Origin: Gordionus sp. m RMFG-2023 | Taxonomy: Eukaryota > Nematomorpha > Gordioida > Chordodea > Parachordodidae | DNA length: 64,000 nt | Assembly: GCF_954871325.1 (NCBI RefSeq) | Contig: NC_088776.1 | Coordinates: forward strand, 24,910,508 to 24,974,507 | Reading direction: 5' to 3' | In this document: positions 50,088 through 61,304 of the stretch, piece after piece | How positions within the stretch are numbered: the stretch's first letter is position 1 | Layout: every line of letters begins with the position of its first letter | The notes under the pieces: model-generated | What the model saw: only the letters and a program-made list of their open reading frames with translations | Told to the model about the DNA's origin: nothing | Database searches by the model: none | Program-made: the position numbers and the translations under genes

Positions 50088-51051
50088 CTAGCTGACGGTG
50101 TTGAAGGGTAATTATTTAGTTTGTGTGTATGGTACTAAATATATTTTATTAATAAATTTTATAAAAATATTAAAATTTAGGAGAAAAAGAGGTAAAATTG
50201 TTGCAATACAGTGAGCATTAAGAGTATTAGAAATATCTAAATTTAAATTTGTGATGGAAATCATTGGATATAATTTAAAATAGAGATGCTTGAATATTTT
50301 TGAATTTTAAATATGGGTTACATTGGCTTGAAAATTTTTTTTTGCAGACATAGCTAGGCCTGATCAAAAAACCAAGGCTCATGCAACTTTCATATTCTGA
50401 TTGTATTTTTAAATGAATTATGACTCTTACATATTTTATTTCAGTTCTTAACTACCAAAATTATTATGGCCTTTGGCGGGCTTGAGAAAATTTTCTCAAC
50501 ATGATTGGGAATTTTTTTATATTAGATATTAGGCATTGGGTCTCAGGTAAAAGCTAATTTAAATATATTTTTACTCAAAAAATAGTATTCACTTAGTCCT
50601 AATGAGTTGATCTTGGTCTGAAGTAGGATTGAGCGGGATTTAAAAGAATAAAAAATGAATATGGTTTTTAGAGATTTAACTATCTCCAGGCTTGAGGTAA
50701 AAATTTCAAAATTATTACACGTTGGCCAGGTTTGAGAAAAATTTTTTAAAATTATTATGGGTGGGGCTGGGCTTGCAAAGTATTTTTATGAATTATATTA
50801 GACTGGGCTTAGGGAAAATTTTTCAAAATTATTATCAGCTTGGACTCTTGGGAATTCTATTATCAACTATGGATCAGACATTGACCTAAAACAAATTTTT
50901 TTGCAGGCCTGGGGACCTGGCTTGAAGGTGGAAGGGGGGTTATAAAGAATAAAATTATTTTCAAATAACAGGTAACAATTCTCATAAAAGTAGAGAGAAA
51001 AACTAACTAATTACCCCTCAACCCCGTCATTCTTGACGGGTTATTAGCTAG
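50088..51051. mobile_element. Helitron-like unit with inverted 3'-type ends, 964 bases
   Basis: The right end has the hairpin CCCGTCATTCTTGACGGG, then TTATTAG and CTAG before a T, as at 36595. The left end, reversed, gives AATTACCCTTCAACACCGTCA then GCTAG, the same terminal sequence with part of the hairpin deleted. The unit is therefore flanked by inverted copies of a Helitron-type 3' end. Its interior is a degenerate minisatellite with GGCTTGAG, AAAATTTTTC and AAAATTATTA words, shared with the Helitron at 36844-40204. No coding sequence is seen. Alternatives are two back-to-back truncated Helitrons or a terminal-inverted-repeat element with ACTAGCT ends. Confidence 0.5.
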
Positions 51052-51112
51052 TATATTTATAATATAAATAAAATTATACAAAAATAATATATTATATATG
51101 AGATAACATGTA

Positions 51113-51183
51113 TCGCCAGGTGGCCTAATGGGTTAGATGTATGCTTGGAATCAGAAGGACGCAGGTTCAATCCTGGTAAGGAG
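51113..51183 (+). repeat. tRNA-like head of the RTE LINE
   Basis: GTGGCCTAATGGGTTAG fits a pol III A box and closely resembles the D arm of tRNA-Arg; GCAGGTTCAATCCTG fits a B box. The spacing between boxes is tRNA-like, and CTTGGAATCAGAAG matches the anticodon-arm region of the same kind of tRNA. The stems are imperfect (the T loop is one base short), so it is not a functional tRNA. It begins at the first base after the target duplication, which places it within the transposed unit. Confidence 0.55.
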
Positions 51184-51375
51184 CATAAAAACTTTCAAGT
51201 TTTTCTTCGATGATTGATGTGCAAAGACATATGGTAAGATGAATTTCGGAGCTTAGAGATGACACCCCGGTCACCGACAAGTCTGGACAGCCGGGTGCTA
51301 AGGTTACCTGTCCAATAAACAAAATGAAGGAAACAAATGGAAATATGAATATGAAAGCTAGGGCGTTCCCTCGAC

Positions 51376-52440
51376 GTGCAGGGTGTAGACCTCCATCTTG
51401 TGAAGAGTAAAGTAAAGGTCAAATCAAAGAAGACAAAATTAGCAAGTTTGAATATTGGGACACTTAAAGGTAAGACAAGAGAGTTGGCATCAATGTTGAA
51501 CAAGAGAAAAGTTGATATAGCGTGCATACAAGAGACGAAATGGAAAGGTCAGAAGACTTTAATGATTGGAGATGGGTATAAGTTGTACTATAATGGAATT
51601 GTTAGCAATAGGAACGGTGTCGGCATCATCCTCAGTCAAGATCTAACCTCCTCAGTAGTAGAAGTCAACAGAACTCTGCATTGGTTAATCAATACTACAC
51701 ATCCTTTCAGTATTTGTATCTCAAACGGGTTGCAAGAAAGAAGAGAAAGATGACTTTAGAGCTATCCTTGATGAAGCTATAATGGAAATCCCTTAGGATG
51801 ACCTAGTCATAATTGGTGGTGACTTAAATGCGCATGTGCGGAAAGCAAGAGATAGCTACAAAAGGCATCATAGTGGTTTTGGATATGGATAAAGAAATGA
51901 TGAAGGAGAGCACGTACTGAAATTTGTGCAAGCCTTCTACCTTGCCTTAACCAACACCTACTATAGGAAAAAAGACAGTCATTTAATAACATACGAAAGT
52001 GGTACAAGGAAAACACAGATAGATTACATGCTAATCTCTCGCAGAAGATTAAAAGATGTAATAGACTGCAAAGTCATCCCAGGAGAAGATATTGCCGCAC
52101 AACACAAGCTACTAGACATGGATTTACACGTCTCAAATAAATCCACTCAAAACAAGACAAAACTGGTACCATGCATCAAATGGGACAAATTAAAAACAAT
52201 GACAGATGCCTTTGCAATCAATGCAAACATTGAAATAATAGATTCCTCACAAGTCAGTCAAAAAATGTGGACAGACCTTTCATCCAGATTAATCGACACT
52301 AGGCTTAAGGGGGGGGGGCAACAAATCATACAAAGAACTATGGTGGTGGAATGAAGAGGTACAAACCACTATAAAAGAGAAAAAAGCCCTATATAAAATA
52401 TGGTTCAAATCCAAAAACTCAGATGACAAGACAAATTACA
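51376..52440 (+). pseudogene. RTE endonuclease domain and linker, frame-broken
   Basis: The first open piece (51376-51753) gives LASLNIGTLKGKTRELASML, VDIACIQETKWKG and GDGYKLYYNG, the start of an apurinic-type endonuclease. After a frame change near 51735 the reading continues with DDFRAILDEAIME and IIGGDLNAHV (catalytic Asp-Asn), then 51926-52354 with TQIDYMLISRRRLKDV and AAQHKLLDMDL (the QH version of the final histidine motif, usual in RTE). A G run at 52310 causes another frame change before ELWWWNEEVQTTIK. Catalytic residues are largely preserved despite several stops and shifts. The domain nicks target DNA to prime reverse transcription. Confidence 0.8.
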
Positions 52441-54210
52441 AAAAATCCAAGAGAATAGCTGCAAAGGCGGTGGCTAGGGCCAAATCTATGGCATACGATG
52501 ACATGTATGAAGAACTACATACCAAAGAAGGGCAAAATAAAATATACAGATTAGCCAAACAGCGAGAAAAGAACTCTAGGGATATAAACGGAGCTCCGAA
52601 AGGAATCAAAAATAAAGATGGGAAATTGGTAATAAAGGAAAAAGAAATAATGAATAGATGGAAAGAATATTTTCAGGAGATTCTCAACTTTAATCCCCAC
52701 ATACTACATCTAGACGAACACTCCCCATGTCAAAACCTTGTACAACCTACAACAGAACAAGAAATAATCACATGCCTCAAGCATATGAAAAACAACAAAG
52801 CATGGGGTCCAGACGATATTCCAATAGAAAGTCTTAAAGCACTAGGAGATGATGGAATACATCTACTCACAAATCTGTACAATAAAATACTTGGAGATGA
52901 AGAGGTTCCCCAAAAATAGAGGCAGAGCTATCCAGTTCCTATCTTCAAAAATAAAGGGGATCTACACAATTGCCAAAATTACATGGGCATAAATCTAATG
53001 TCACACTGTCTAAAACTATACGAAAAAATAATAGAAAAAAGATTAAGAGACATAATCGAAATAGGAGAGACAGTTTGGCTTTATGCCTGGAAGATCAACA
53101 ACTGATGCTATCCACGCAATTAGGCAAATGAGTGAAAAATACAGGGAAAAGAACAAAGCTACACATGGTCTTTCTCGATATAGAAAAGGCCTTCGATAGA
53201 ATCCCAAGAAAACTTATCTGGTGGGTGCCACGCCACAAAAATGTTCCCCAAAAATATATAAGAATAATACAGGATATGTATATGGGCCTACAACAATAGT
53301 CCGTAGCACAACAGGTACTTCAGCAGGCTTCACAATAGCTGAAGGAGTTCATCAAGGGTCGGCTCTCAGCCCACTTTTCATTACAGTAATAGATGTATTA
53401 GCATAGTCTATACCTCAAACAGTCCCGTGGAATATGATATTTGCAGATGATATTGTGATACTTGCCGAATCCAAGGATGAAATGAAAGAAAGATAGTGAG
53501 TTGGATAAATATCCTAGAAAAGCACGGACTAAAAGTAAATAGAGAAAAGACGGAGTATATGGTGATAGGAGGAGATGAAACAGAGAGTATTGATATAAAT
53601 GAATGGCAGATATCGGCAATTGAAAGCTGCAAATATTTGGGCTCCACTATACAAACAAATGGCACATTAGAAAAATAGATAAAGGGTAAAATTAATCAAG
53701 GGTGGTTAAAGTGGAGATCTTTATCTGGAGTGCTATTTGACAAAAGAATCCCACACAAATTAAAGGGAAAAATTTACAGTTCCATAGTACAACCAACTAT
53801 TCTATATAGTTCGGAAACATGGCCAACCAAAGAATCAGACGAGAGAAGTCTACAAACTATGGAGATGAGAATGCTGAGAATGATTGCTGGGGTAACAAGA
53901 AAGGATAAAGTGCGCAGTACAAGAATACTAAGTAGTTTTAAGGTAGTGCCCATTAATAAGTTAATGGTTAACAGGCTTAGGTGGTATGGGCACACAATGA
54001 GAAGGCTTATGAACTACATATGAAATAAGGTTGAGAGTTTGGAAGTGAGGGGCTCATGTAAAAGAGGAAGGCCAAAACTTCAATGGGGCCATAAAGTTAG
54101 AGCCAATATAAAGAAGTATAAATTAGATAAAAGAGATTGTATGAATAACATAAAGTGGAGAGAGATGTTGAAGGAGCTTCCACCAGAAAAGGTGAAAGCT
54201 AAAGAGAAAA
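52441..54210 (+). pseudogene. RTE reverse transcriptase domain, frame-broken
   Basis: Pieces in order are: MKNNKAWGPDDIPIESLKAL (within 52470-52919); QFGFMPGRSTTDAIHAIR near 53070; LDIEKAFDRIPRKLIWW near 53175; GFTIAEGVHQGSALSPLF (within 53221-53406); the catalytic FADDIVILAESKDEM near 53440; HGLKVNREKTEYMVIGG and CKYLGSTIQTNGTLEK (within 53496-53678); and YSSETWPTKESDERSLQTME and RLRWYGHTMRRL (within 53730-54023). The final part is RGRPKLQW and KWREMLKELPPEK to about 54210. About six frame changes or stops separate the pieces. All RT motifs including the YxDD equivalent are recognisable, so the copy is damaged but not ancient. Confidence 0.85.
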
Positions 54211-54239
54211 AATAAATAAAATATAAGATAACATGTTTG

Positions 54240-56340
54240 TATAACAATTTTTTATTTATTTTTAGCAACAATTGTTTTTAAAAATTTTGATCAGACAAAC
54301 AAGAACGCTTAGTGCTCAACACATGTTCAATGGCACAGAGGGGAGAGTTGATTTAATAAATTAAACTTTAATACGAGGAATTTATTAAAAATATTTAAAG
54401 AATTATATTTATTTAAAAAAAAGCTTAATAGATCATCTTCATAAGGATCCTCATTCATTTCCTCATCAAAATTTTTTTTATCTATATCAGAAAATATTCT
54501 GGTATGTGTGTTGGATAAAGGAATTAAGTCTGTTCTTTCTTTATCAAGATCTTTTCTAAAACTGGAAATAAGTTCTAAATCGGTTCCATAACCTGTAAAA
54601 TCATATATATACATATCATATTTCTTTATTATCACTAACCATACAATATTTATCCATGAACTACTTGTTATCTGAAAATCAGATTTATCATAAGATTCGT
54701 CAAATTTTTGGCATTCCTTAATATGACTATTTATTAATTTCATAGGGTTAAAAAGAGTCCTATCTTGTTATAACTGGTATGTTTTCCTTAAAATGGCTGC
54801 ACAGTTTAAAGATTGCCCATGTTTATTCCATAACAGCTTACACTTAGAAAATGTAATTTTTAAAATGGTTTTAAAATGGACATCGTTACCTGTCTTTTGA
54901 ATGTCAACACTTGCGATGAGATTTAAAGTGTGATGAGCAGGAATGATGCTTAGGTAAGTAAACAATACTATCATTAGTATTTTGATTGTCAAATAAATTA
55001 AATAATGGCAGAGGAACCTAATAAATTTTAATAAATATATTATAATTTTTTTACTTGAAAGCTTTTATATCATTTCTAGCATTGTCAGTAATGCATTTGG
55101 TCACTTTATTTTGTATCTTATATGTGGTAAATTTCAAAGATTATTTTTGCTAGATAATCAAATACGTGTTTTTGGTTTAGCCTTTTGCAAAGCAGGCTGA
55201 AACCCTCTCAAGAGTAACTGGATGCAGCCAGTGTACTGGCATCCCTAAATTAGAACTTTTTTAAAAGACAATATTATCAATCTTTAAAATATACATTTTA
55301 TATACGGATGATAAGCCGACCAATCCATAGTTTTACAGACAATTTTTGGGATACACAATAAATTCACTTATTTCTTTGCCTAGGTGTCATATGCTTTGTT
55401 AATTTTTAATAGGGTAGGCCTTAGCCATCACTTTTTTAGTTGGCTGCAATTTTTTGATAATATTAATAAATGCAGTGCTTTCTACAATTGAAAATGGTTG
55501 TAATTCTTCAATTAAACTAATTCATCAACAGATAGACTGATTCTGCTTCTCAATGAGTGTGAGATGATTGGCTTCAATTTTTTTTCTTACTATTCAAATG
55601 TTCATTAATCGCTTTTATTTTTGAGGAATATACAGTTTAGGATTTTTTAATTAAAATATTATTAATTCCTGAATTTCCTCACTAAGCTTATTGTCAAGGA
55701 AAACATTAAAAATCGAAATTATGTTTGCCAAAGATAATTTTTCAATTTCTTATGTTTTTCAGAATTCAGAATTTTCATTTAAAAAGGAATCAGGAAAAAT
55801 ATTTAGGTTCAGTTCTCTAAAACAATATTGCTTCATAGTTTTATAACATATATATTTATTTAAAAATACATATTTATTTGAACAAATTTAAAATACCTAT
55901 TTTATTCTTTAAATTTATTAACAATTTGAAGTTAAACCAATAGCAATACTAAAACGAGAAAAAGATATTATTTAAAAACCCAATATAATATTTTGAACCA
56001 ATACCAATATTTTGTTAATCTTGGGTTTTTAATGTTGGTTTCCAGCCCTATACTATAGTATAATTTAATTGTTTATATTTTCATGTTTAAGCTTTTCAAA
56101 ATATTATGAAAGAATACTTCTTTTAATGGTTATTTTATAATACCCATGATTTAATATTCTTATTATTAAAGTAATGTTTAAAATAATAATATATTAATTC
56201 ATCTTTTTACCTTCATATGCTCTTTTAAGTTTGAACTGCTGGACATTGAGGTTCAAATAATAGCTTTGGGACATAATTTACATTTACAAAGTGTAGAATT
56301 TTTACCTTTAATTTTCTTTTTTGGTGTAAAATATGTTTCA
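54240..56340 (-). pseudogene. hAT transposase, decayed full-length copy
   Basis: Minus-strand landmarks appear in the expected order. A BED-type zinc finger lies at about 56330-56215 (CKCKLCPKA, then SSSSNLKEHMK, one stop between). IEELQPFSIVESTAFINII is near 55515-55443. A catalytic-region motif, NKVTKCITDNARNDIKAF, is near 55150-55065. HHTLNLIASVDIQKT and CKLLWNKHGQSL lie in 54992-54768. A decayed C-terminal dimerisation region (FNKFLVLKFNLL, VLKFNLLNQLS) lies near 54400-54300. The open stretches at 54743-54327 and 54992-54768 are fragments of this one gene. It is inactive, with many frame breaks, and more decayed than its relative at 42305-43211. Confidence 0.75.
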
Positions 56341-56804
56341 AATTAGGGACAGGAAAGGGTTAAATCATCTTCAATTGAAGAAGTACTATGGACATAATAT
56401 TCTTCAAATAAATTATAAGATAGAATAATAATATTATTATTAACATTTACTTATTTTGATTGAATATTAATTATATTAACATTCCAATGAAAATTTAACA
56501 ACGAGAATTTAAAATAAAAATGAAGGGATAGTGGTTGATATGAATTAAAAACTCGGCTAAAATTATTTATATTAAAAGTTAAAAAAATAATTTTATAGTA
56601 TAATAAAATATGTTTTTCTTTTTTAAATATTTTAAGAAAAAATTTAAAGTAACGTTTTGCGTTACTATTACTTAAAAAAAGTAACGCGTTACCTTTACTC
56701 GTTACCTTTACTCGTTACCTCTAGAAGAAAGTAACTAATGGCGTTCCTTTTTAAAAAAGTTAACGAAGTTAGTAACGACGTTACTTTACAGCACTAATAG
56801 AAAT

Positions 56805-57029
56805 ACATTAAAGGTATTATTCATAAATTTAAATAAAATATTACCCACTATTTTAGATTTAGTGCCCGCACCTAAAATTTTAGAGAGATTTAAAAATATC
56901 TCGATAATTATGGTATACTTAAAAGAAGCTTCATCCAATATATCAAATTTAATTCAAATTAAACTGATTAATCCTACAACATCAGAATCAAGTTTTTTTT
57001 CAAAAACTGACTGATAAAATCATATAGTC
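56805..57029. other. Short AT-rich spacer
   Basis: The only translation of note is a plus-strand fragment resembling part of a hAT transposase (SNLIQIKLINPTTSES near 56940-56990), probably the upstream part of the remnant that follows. Confidence 0.35.
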
Positions 57030-57525
57030 AACTTCATATTGATACAATTGAGCCACTTTCTTTGGTCCATAATCCTTCATTTGTCAATCTGATTACATGA
57101 TCTCTTGATACCATATCCTGCAGACAAACAGTGATGGCAAGAATTTTGGATAATTCTTAAGAAATGAGAAATCTTTAATATTATTATCTATCAGATGTTT
57201 TACATCTGCACAACAGTTAATTGTGGGACTCATAACAGAAGGTAAAATAAAGTATTTATGCTGATATTATATTAAATTAATTGGATCGAAAAAGCAGCTA
57301 AATAGGCTATTGATAACGTTAACTAATATAGTACCCAGCAAAGTTATACTAGTAAATAAATCCTCATGACGTATTTTTTATAACTAAAATTTTCAAGAAT
57401 ATTTTTGATTATTTTTCATATATAAAAAGTTTAGAAATTTAAATGCCTCATCGCCCTTAACCTCAAGTCTACTGTTGAGCGATTATTTATTAAGGCAAAG
57501 CTTATACTTTCACCCCTCTCTAGAC
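57030..57525 (+). pseudogene. hAT transposase fragment with internal deletion
   Basis: The plus strand reads TIEPLSLVHNPSFVNLIT followed by a stop and SLDTISCRQTVMARILD (57040-57155), the same domain as LQPFSIVES in the hAT element upstream. It then resumes with LNLKSTVERLFIKAKLILSP (about 57445-57520), the C-terminal dimerisation motif. The catalytic middle is missing. No ends were found; the copy is truncated, and its right side abuts the next hAT end at 57532. Confidence 0.6.
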
Positions 57526-57531
57526 TTGGGA

Positions 57532-58915
57532 CAGGGTTGCCAGGTCAAAATTTTCAAATTGTGGGAGAAATTCGGTATTTTATGGGAGTAATATAAAAAT
57601 TGTAGGAGAAATATGAAAATTGCTAAAAAGCCGGGATTTAAAATTGACTCGGCCGGGATTTAGAATTGACTTAGTTATCCGCTTATTATTTTTTATAAAT
57701 ATAAAATCGAATCTATTTTCCAAAAATAGGTAATTATTTTTCAAAATAAAATGGCCAACTATTTAAAATAAAATAGCCAACTATTTTTCAAAATAAAATA
57801 GCCAACTATTTTTCAAAATAAAATAGCCAACTATTTTTCAAAATAAAATAGCCAACTATTTTTCAAAATAAAATAGCCAACTATTTTTCAAAATAAAATA
57901 TCCAACTCTTTTTCAAAATAAAATAGGTAACTATTTTCCAAAATAAAATACGCAACTATTTTTCAAAATAGGTAATTATAGTACGACACAAAACTTCTTA
58001 AATACTATCTTTATTATTAAAATAACATATTGATTTATTATAATATATTAATTTTGTTTAAAAATAATAACCAACGATCTTTTTTAAATACAAAAGAATG
58101 TAAACAAGATAAAATTTTATAAAAAAATTGTAATTTTACAATGTAAAAAAATATATTTTATGCTAATGTAAAAATAAGATTTTATAAAAAAACAAACAAT
58201 TTTAAATTTACAATGTAAAAAATAATTATAATCAGTGCGGGGAAGTTATTCTATTAGTTAATACAATGGGGAAAGGGAATATGATATTTTGAGGCATCAA
58301 AAATCTTCAAAGCATAAATCAGTACAGGGCAGTCTATCAACATCTATTGCAAATAAAAAATATTCTTCAAAAATAAGAAATAATACAGATGCAACTACAG
58401 TTGCGGAAATGGTAAATATCTATCATGCAGTACAACATTCAGAGAGCTACTTAACATCACAATGTTGGTAGAATCTTTCCCCATAATATTCAACGACTAA
58501 TATAAATGAAAAGTATACTTTGTAGAACACAAATGAGCAAGGCTATCATCAATGTTTTAGGATATAAATCCAGAAGGTCAATTCTTGACGATTTGAAAAA
58601 TGTGTAAACATATGAAATTCTAACGATGCATCTAATAAGGAGATATCAAAACATTTCCCTTGATCCTCCCCTATTAACAAAATTAATGTCATTTCAATAA
58701 AACTATTAAAAAAAATTTCTCCAGATATGAAATATCCAAAGACATAACTAACCATATATAATGGTAAATATGGCAGATTTCGCATTACCAATGAATTGCA
58801 TGGCAGCTTTCTGATCTGATAATTCCTCAGTGAATTTGGCAAAAACTAGAGTGTATTTACAGAATTGAGTCAGCATAATGTTGGTTGACAGGTTCCTCCT
58901 AATACGCGCCATCGT
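57532..58915 (+). mobile_element. hAT element, 5' end and N-terminal transposase part
   Basis: CAGGGTTGCCAGGTC at 57532 has the form of a hAT terminal repeat. After a 25-base tandem repeat comes a plus-strand transposase remnant. A zinc-finger tail, LRHQKSSKHKSVQGSLSTSI, and VAEMVNIYHAVQHSESYL are within 58289-58471; NSNDASNKEISKHFP, with the D-A-S-N catalytic-region motif, is near 58620-58665. The YHxVxH...SY pattern is common in BED/ZMYM-like hAT transposases of invertebrates. Stops and frame changes are frequent. No matching right end was found before the LINE at 59205, so the element is 3'-truncated. Confidence 0.55.
57721..57977. repeat. 25-base tandem repeat, about ten copies
   Basis: The unit is CAAAATAAAATAGCC followed by AACTATTTTT. 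The central copies are identical, and the outer ones vary (GGTAATTATTTTT at both edges). It lies between the hAT end and the transposase remnant. A smaller two-copy repeat, CCGGGATTTA(A/G)AATTGAC, precedes it at about 57643-57671. Confidence 0.9.
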
Positions 58916-59204
58916 AGAATTTTAAAATTTTACAAACCTTTAAAAAATAAATAGATTATAAAAGCTGTCCTAAAATTTTGAAAAAAATTTTCAAAAATAA
59001 ATGGCAGAAGTATATTTTGGAATTTTACATATGGGAAATCTACTATATGCTGTTAATATGCAGTTGCAATCAGAAGAATATAATTTAATAAAGGTTCACT
59101 AAATTATGCTGCAGAAATACCAAAGTAAGAATATTATTACTATTATTGGATAATTATTAATAAGATTTAATATGATGTCATGTTTGAGGAGATTGTAATG
59201 CAAA
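58916..59204. other. AT-rich spacer, no gene seen
   Basis: It holds mostly A/T runs between the hAT remnant and the 3' side of the minus-strand LINE; it may include that LINE's 3' untranslated part. Confidence 0.4.
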
Positions 59205-59418
59205 TTATTTCCCGCATTTCTCAGAATATGCGCAAATAATTGAATTCTTCTTTTCTTTAGCTGTACTGCGACTGGAATGTGTTTGGATAGTTTCCATAGA
59301 CTAATATTTATAATGACTCTAGGATATATATATCCATTTATAAGTCTTAGGCATCTATTAATAAAGACTTGAAGTTTTTTAGTTTGAGTTTTATATACAT
59401 CCCAGATATCGCTTCCGT

Positions 59419-59505
59419 ATTGTTAAAGATAAAAAAAAGTTTTTCTTTAAACCCCCTCTTTTATTATGTTAAAGATAAAAAAGTTTTTTTATCCCCCTCT
59501 TTGAT
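59419..59505. repeat. Two-copy repeat replacing part of the LINE
   Basis: GTTAAAGATAAAAAA with a following T run and CCCCCTCTTT occurs at about 59421-59460 and 59468-59503. It sits exactly where the catalytic part of the reverse transcriptase should be, so it looks like filler at a deletion join. Confidence 0.7.
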
Positions 59506-61119
59506 AATTTTTTCATAACAATATTAAATATGATAGGAGACAGAACACATCCTTGTTTAACTCCTTTATGTACCATAAAGGAAGGAGATTGGACATTCTC
59601 TACTTTAAAGGTAGACATCAGTGAGCCATAATGATTTCTGAGAATTCTTATTATGTTTAAGTCCACACCTATATCTGTTAAGATATTCCATAGAACTTCT
59701 GGCTTGATGCGATCAAATGCTTTTTTTAAATCTACAAAGATGAAGAAAAAAGGTAGTTTATATCTGAAACATTTTTGTAAGGTAATTTTTAGCGCTAAAA
59801 TAGGTTGAAGGATGTTTCTACCTGGTAGTAGAGTTTACTATTCTATCTTTTAGAAGTACCATGAAGACCTTAGATGCTATAGACGTCAGCGCAATCGCCC
59901 TATAGTCATCAAAAGTGGATGGATTGGAAACTTTTGGGAAGTTGCAAATAAAGGATATGTTCCATTCTTTTGGAGTAACACCTGAAACCCAAATTTTATT
60001 AAACATCTTTAGTAAAAATACTGAGATATAATCTGGAGCGACTTTTAAGTGTTCCGCTCTAATGCAATCAAGTCCGGCCGCCTTGTTACTTTTCAGTTTT
60101 AGTATAGCCTTCTTAATCTCCGACGTAGTAAAATTTGAGTTGGTGGAGAGTAGGTCATTCTCCGTAGGAAGTATCACATGATTGGAGTTGAATATTTCAG
60201 AATAATGTTCTAACAATAATTTCATTTGTACTTCAGGGTCTCGAATTATATTATCACCAATTTTTAATCTGGGAAGACATTTAAAATTTGAAAGTTTTCC
60301 GAACATTTTCAATTTCTTATAAGCATCAAATAATCTGTTGCATCTCATATCTGCAATTTCATTTGCTCTATTGGCCACATATTTCCTTCTATCTGACCTT
60401 AGAAGTCTCTGTATAGTTTTCCATAGATACACATCTCTATAGCTTTTGGTTTTTAGTTCCGCTATTTTGGATTATGTGGTCGGGGATATCTATTCTTTAG
60501 GGGGAGGGCCTTTAATTTTGGTAAAATTCTTACAGTTGAGTAATAGGATGTTTTTGAAATTACTCCAGCAGCTTTCCAGGGTTGAATTTCGATTAGTTTG
60601 CATGAAACAATTAATTTCTAGAGAGAGCTTAATCGAAATTTCATCTTTGACTAATGGACATTTTAAATTATTATAGTTTTCCCGAAAGCTTAGTTGGCGG
60701 GGAGCTACTCTCTTAGATGCATATAAAGTATTTTTGTTTCTCCACAATTCACTATTGATCATTAAATGTCCTTTCACCATTTTGTGGTCAGAGATGTTGA
60801 CTGTAGTAATCGCTCTCACATCCAAAAACCAGTTGTGAATGTTTGACAAAATAAAATCAATTTGTGATGAATATTAATTTCTATAGAAATTAAAAATATG
60901 TTGAATCTTATGTTGATAAAAAGTATTTTGTATTTTAAGGCCCTTACTTTTAGATAGTTCTAATAAAGACAAGCTGTCAGAATTATTTTGGCAAGATAGC
61001 GTAGCATTACCAATAGTGTTGTTTGTTAAGTAAGACTCCATTTTACCGATTTTAGTATTGAAATCGCCAAGAATAATCAGGTTGTATCTCTTGGGTAGTG
61101 AAACAAAAATGTTGTTTAA

Positions 61120-61304
61120 TAGTGTTGTTAAACTACCTATCTTTAGTCGACTATAAAACAGCTTTAGCCATATTTTTATCCAGAAATATTCTAGTCAATC
61201 CTCAAGTTGAGACTAAACTTAGAAGCTTAATTCAATATTTTAGTCTAAAGTTCTGAATAAGAACACAATAGAGATGGTCAAAGTTTGGTAATTTAACAAC
61301 ACTA
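61120..61304. mobile_element. hAT-type MITE, 185 bases, inserted in the LINE
   Basis: The ends are TAGTGTTGTTAAACTACC and, reversed, TAGTGTTGTTAAATTACC (17 of 18 match). It is flanked by perfect 8-base duplications TTGTTTAA (61112-61119 and 61305-61312). The inverted LINE fragment at 62301-62640 has the uninterrupted sequence with one TTGTTTAA, proving the insertion. There is no coding capacity. An 8-base duplication and TAGTG-type ends point to a hAT transposase as mobiliser. Confidence 0.9.

Larger units (their letters stand above)
51112..54225 (+). mobile_element. RTE-type LINE, nearly full length, with target duplication
   Basis: The element is flanked by AGATAACATGT at 51101-51111 and 54226-54236 (15 of 16 bases match if extended leftward). 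It starts with a tRNA-like segment, then a GC-richer leader (51250-51375), then endonuclease and reverse transcriptase frames, and ends in an A-rich AAATAAATAAAATAT tail. The motif set and the wording of the endonuclease start (LASLNIGTLKGKTRELASML) are typical of the RTE clade, including BovB-like elements. It lies inside the old hAT element and so is younger than it. Confidence 0.85.
49608..56796 (-). mobile_element. Old hAT element split by two later insertions
   Basis: The left end is TACTGCTCTAAACGTTATTA and the right end reversed is TAGTGCTGTAAAGTAACGTC. Both ends continue with many ACGCGTTAC and ACTCGTTAC words (49640-49755 and 56645-56790), the subterminal pattern of one hAT family. 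Flanking 8-mers TTAGAGAT (49600-49607) and ATAGAAAT (56797-56804) agree at six of eight positions. The transposase remnant is on the minus strand (56340-54240). A Helitron-like unit (50088-51051) and an RTE-type LINE (51112-54225) lie in its 3' part. Removing them leaves an element of about 3.1 kb, normal for hAT. Confidence 0.65.

Noticed and set aside
51195-51527. Minus-strand open frame of 110 codons, and those at 53398-53665, 53774-53995 and 51807-52016
   Set aside because: All are antisense shadows of the RTE LINE.
58549-58842. Minus-strand open frame of 97 codons
   Set aside because: It is antisense to the plus-strand hAT remnant, whose motifs (DASN and others) are recognisable.
60446-60676. 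Plus-strand open frame of 76 codons
   Set aside because: It is antisense to the LINE linker region on the minus strand.
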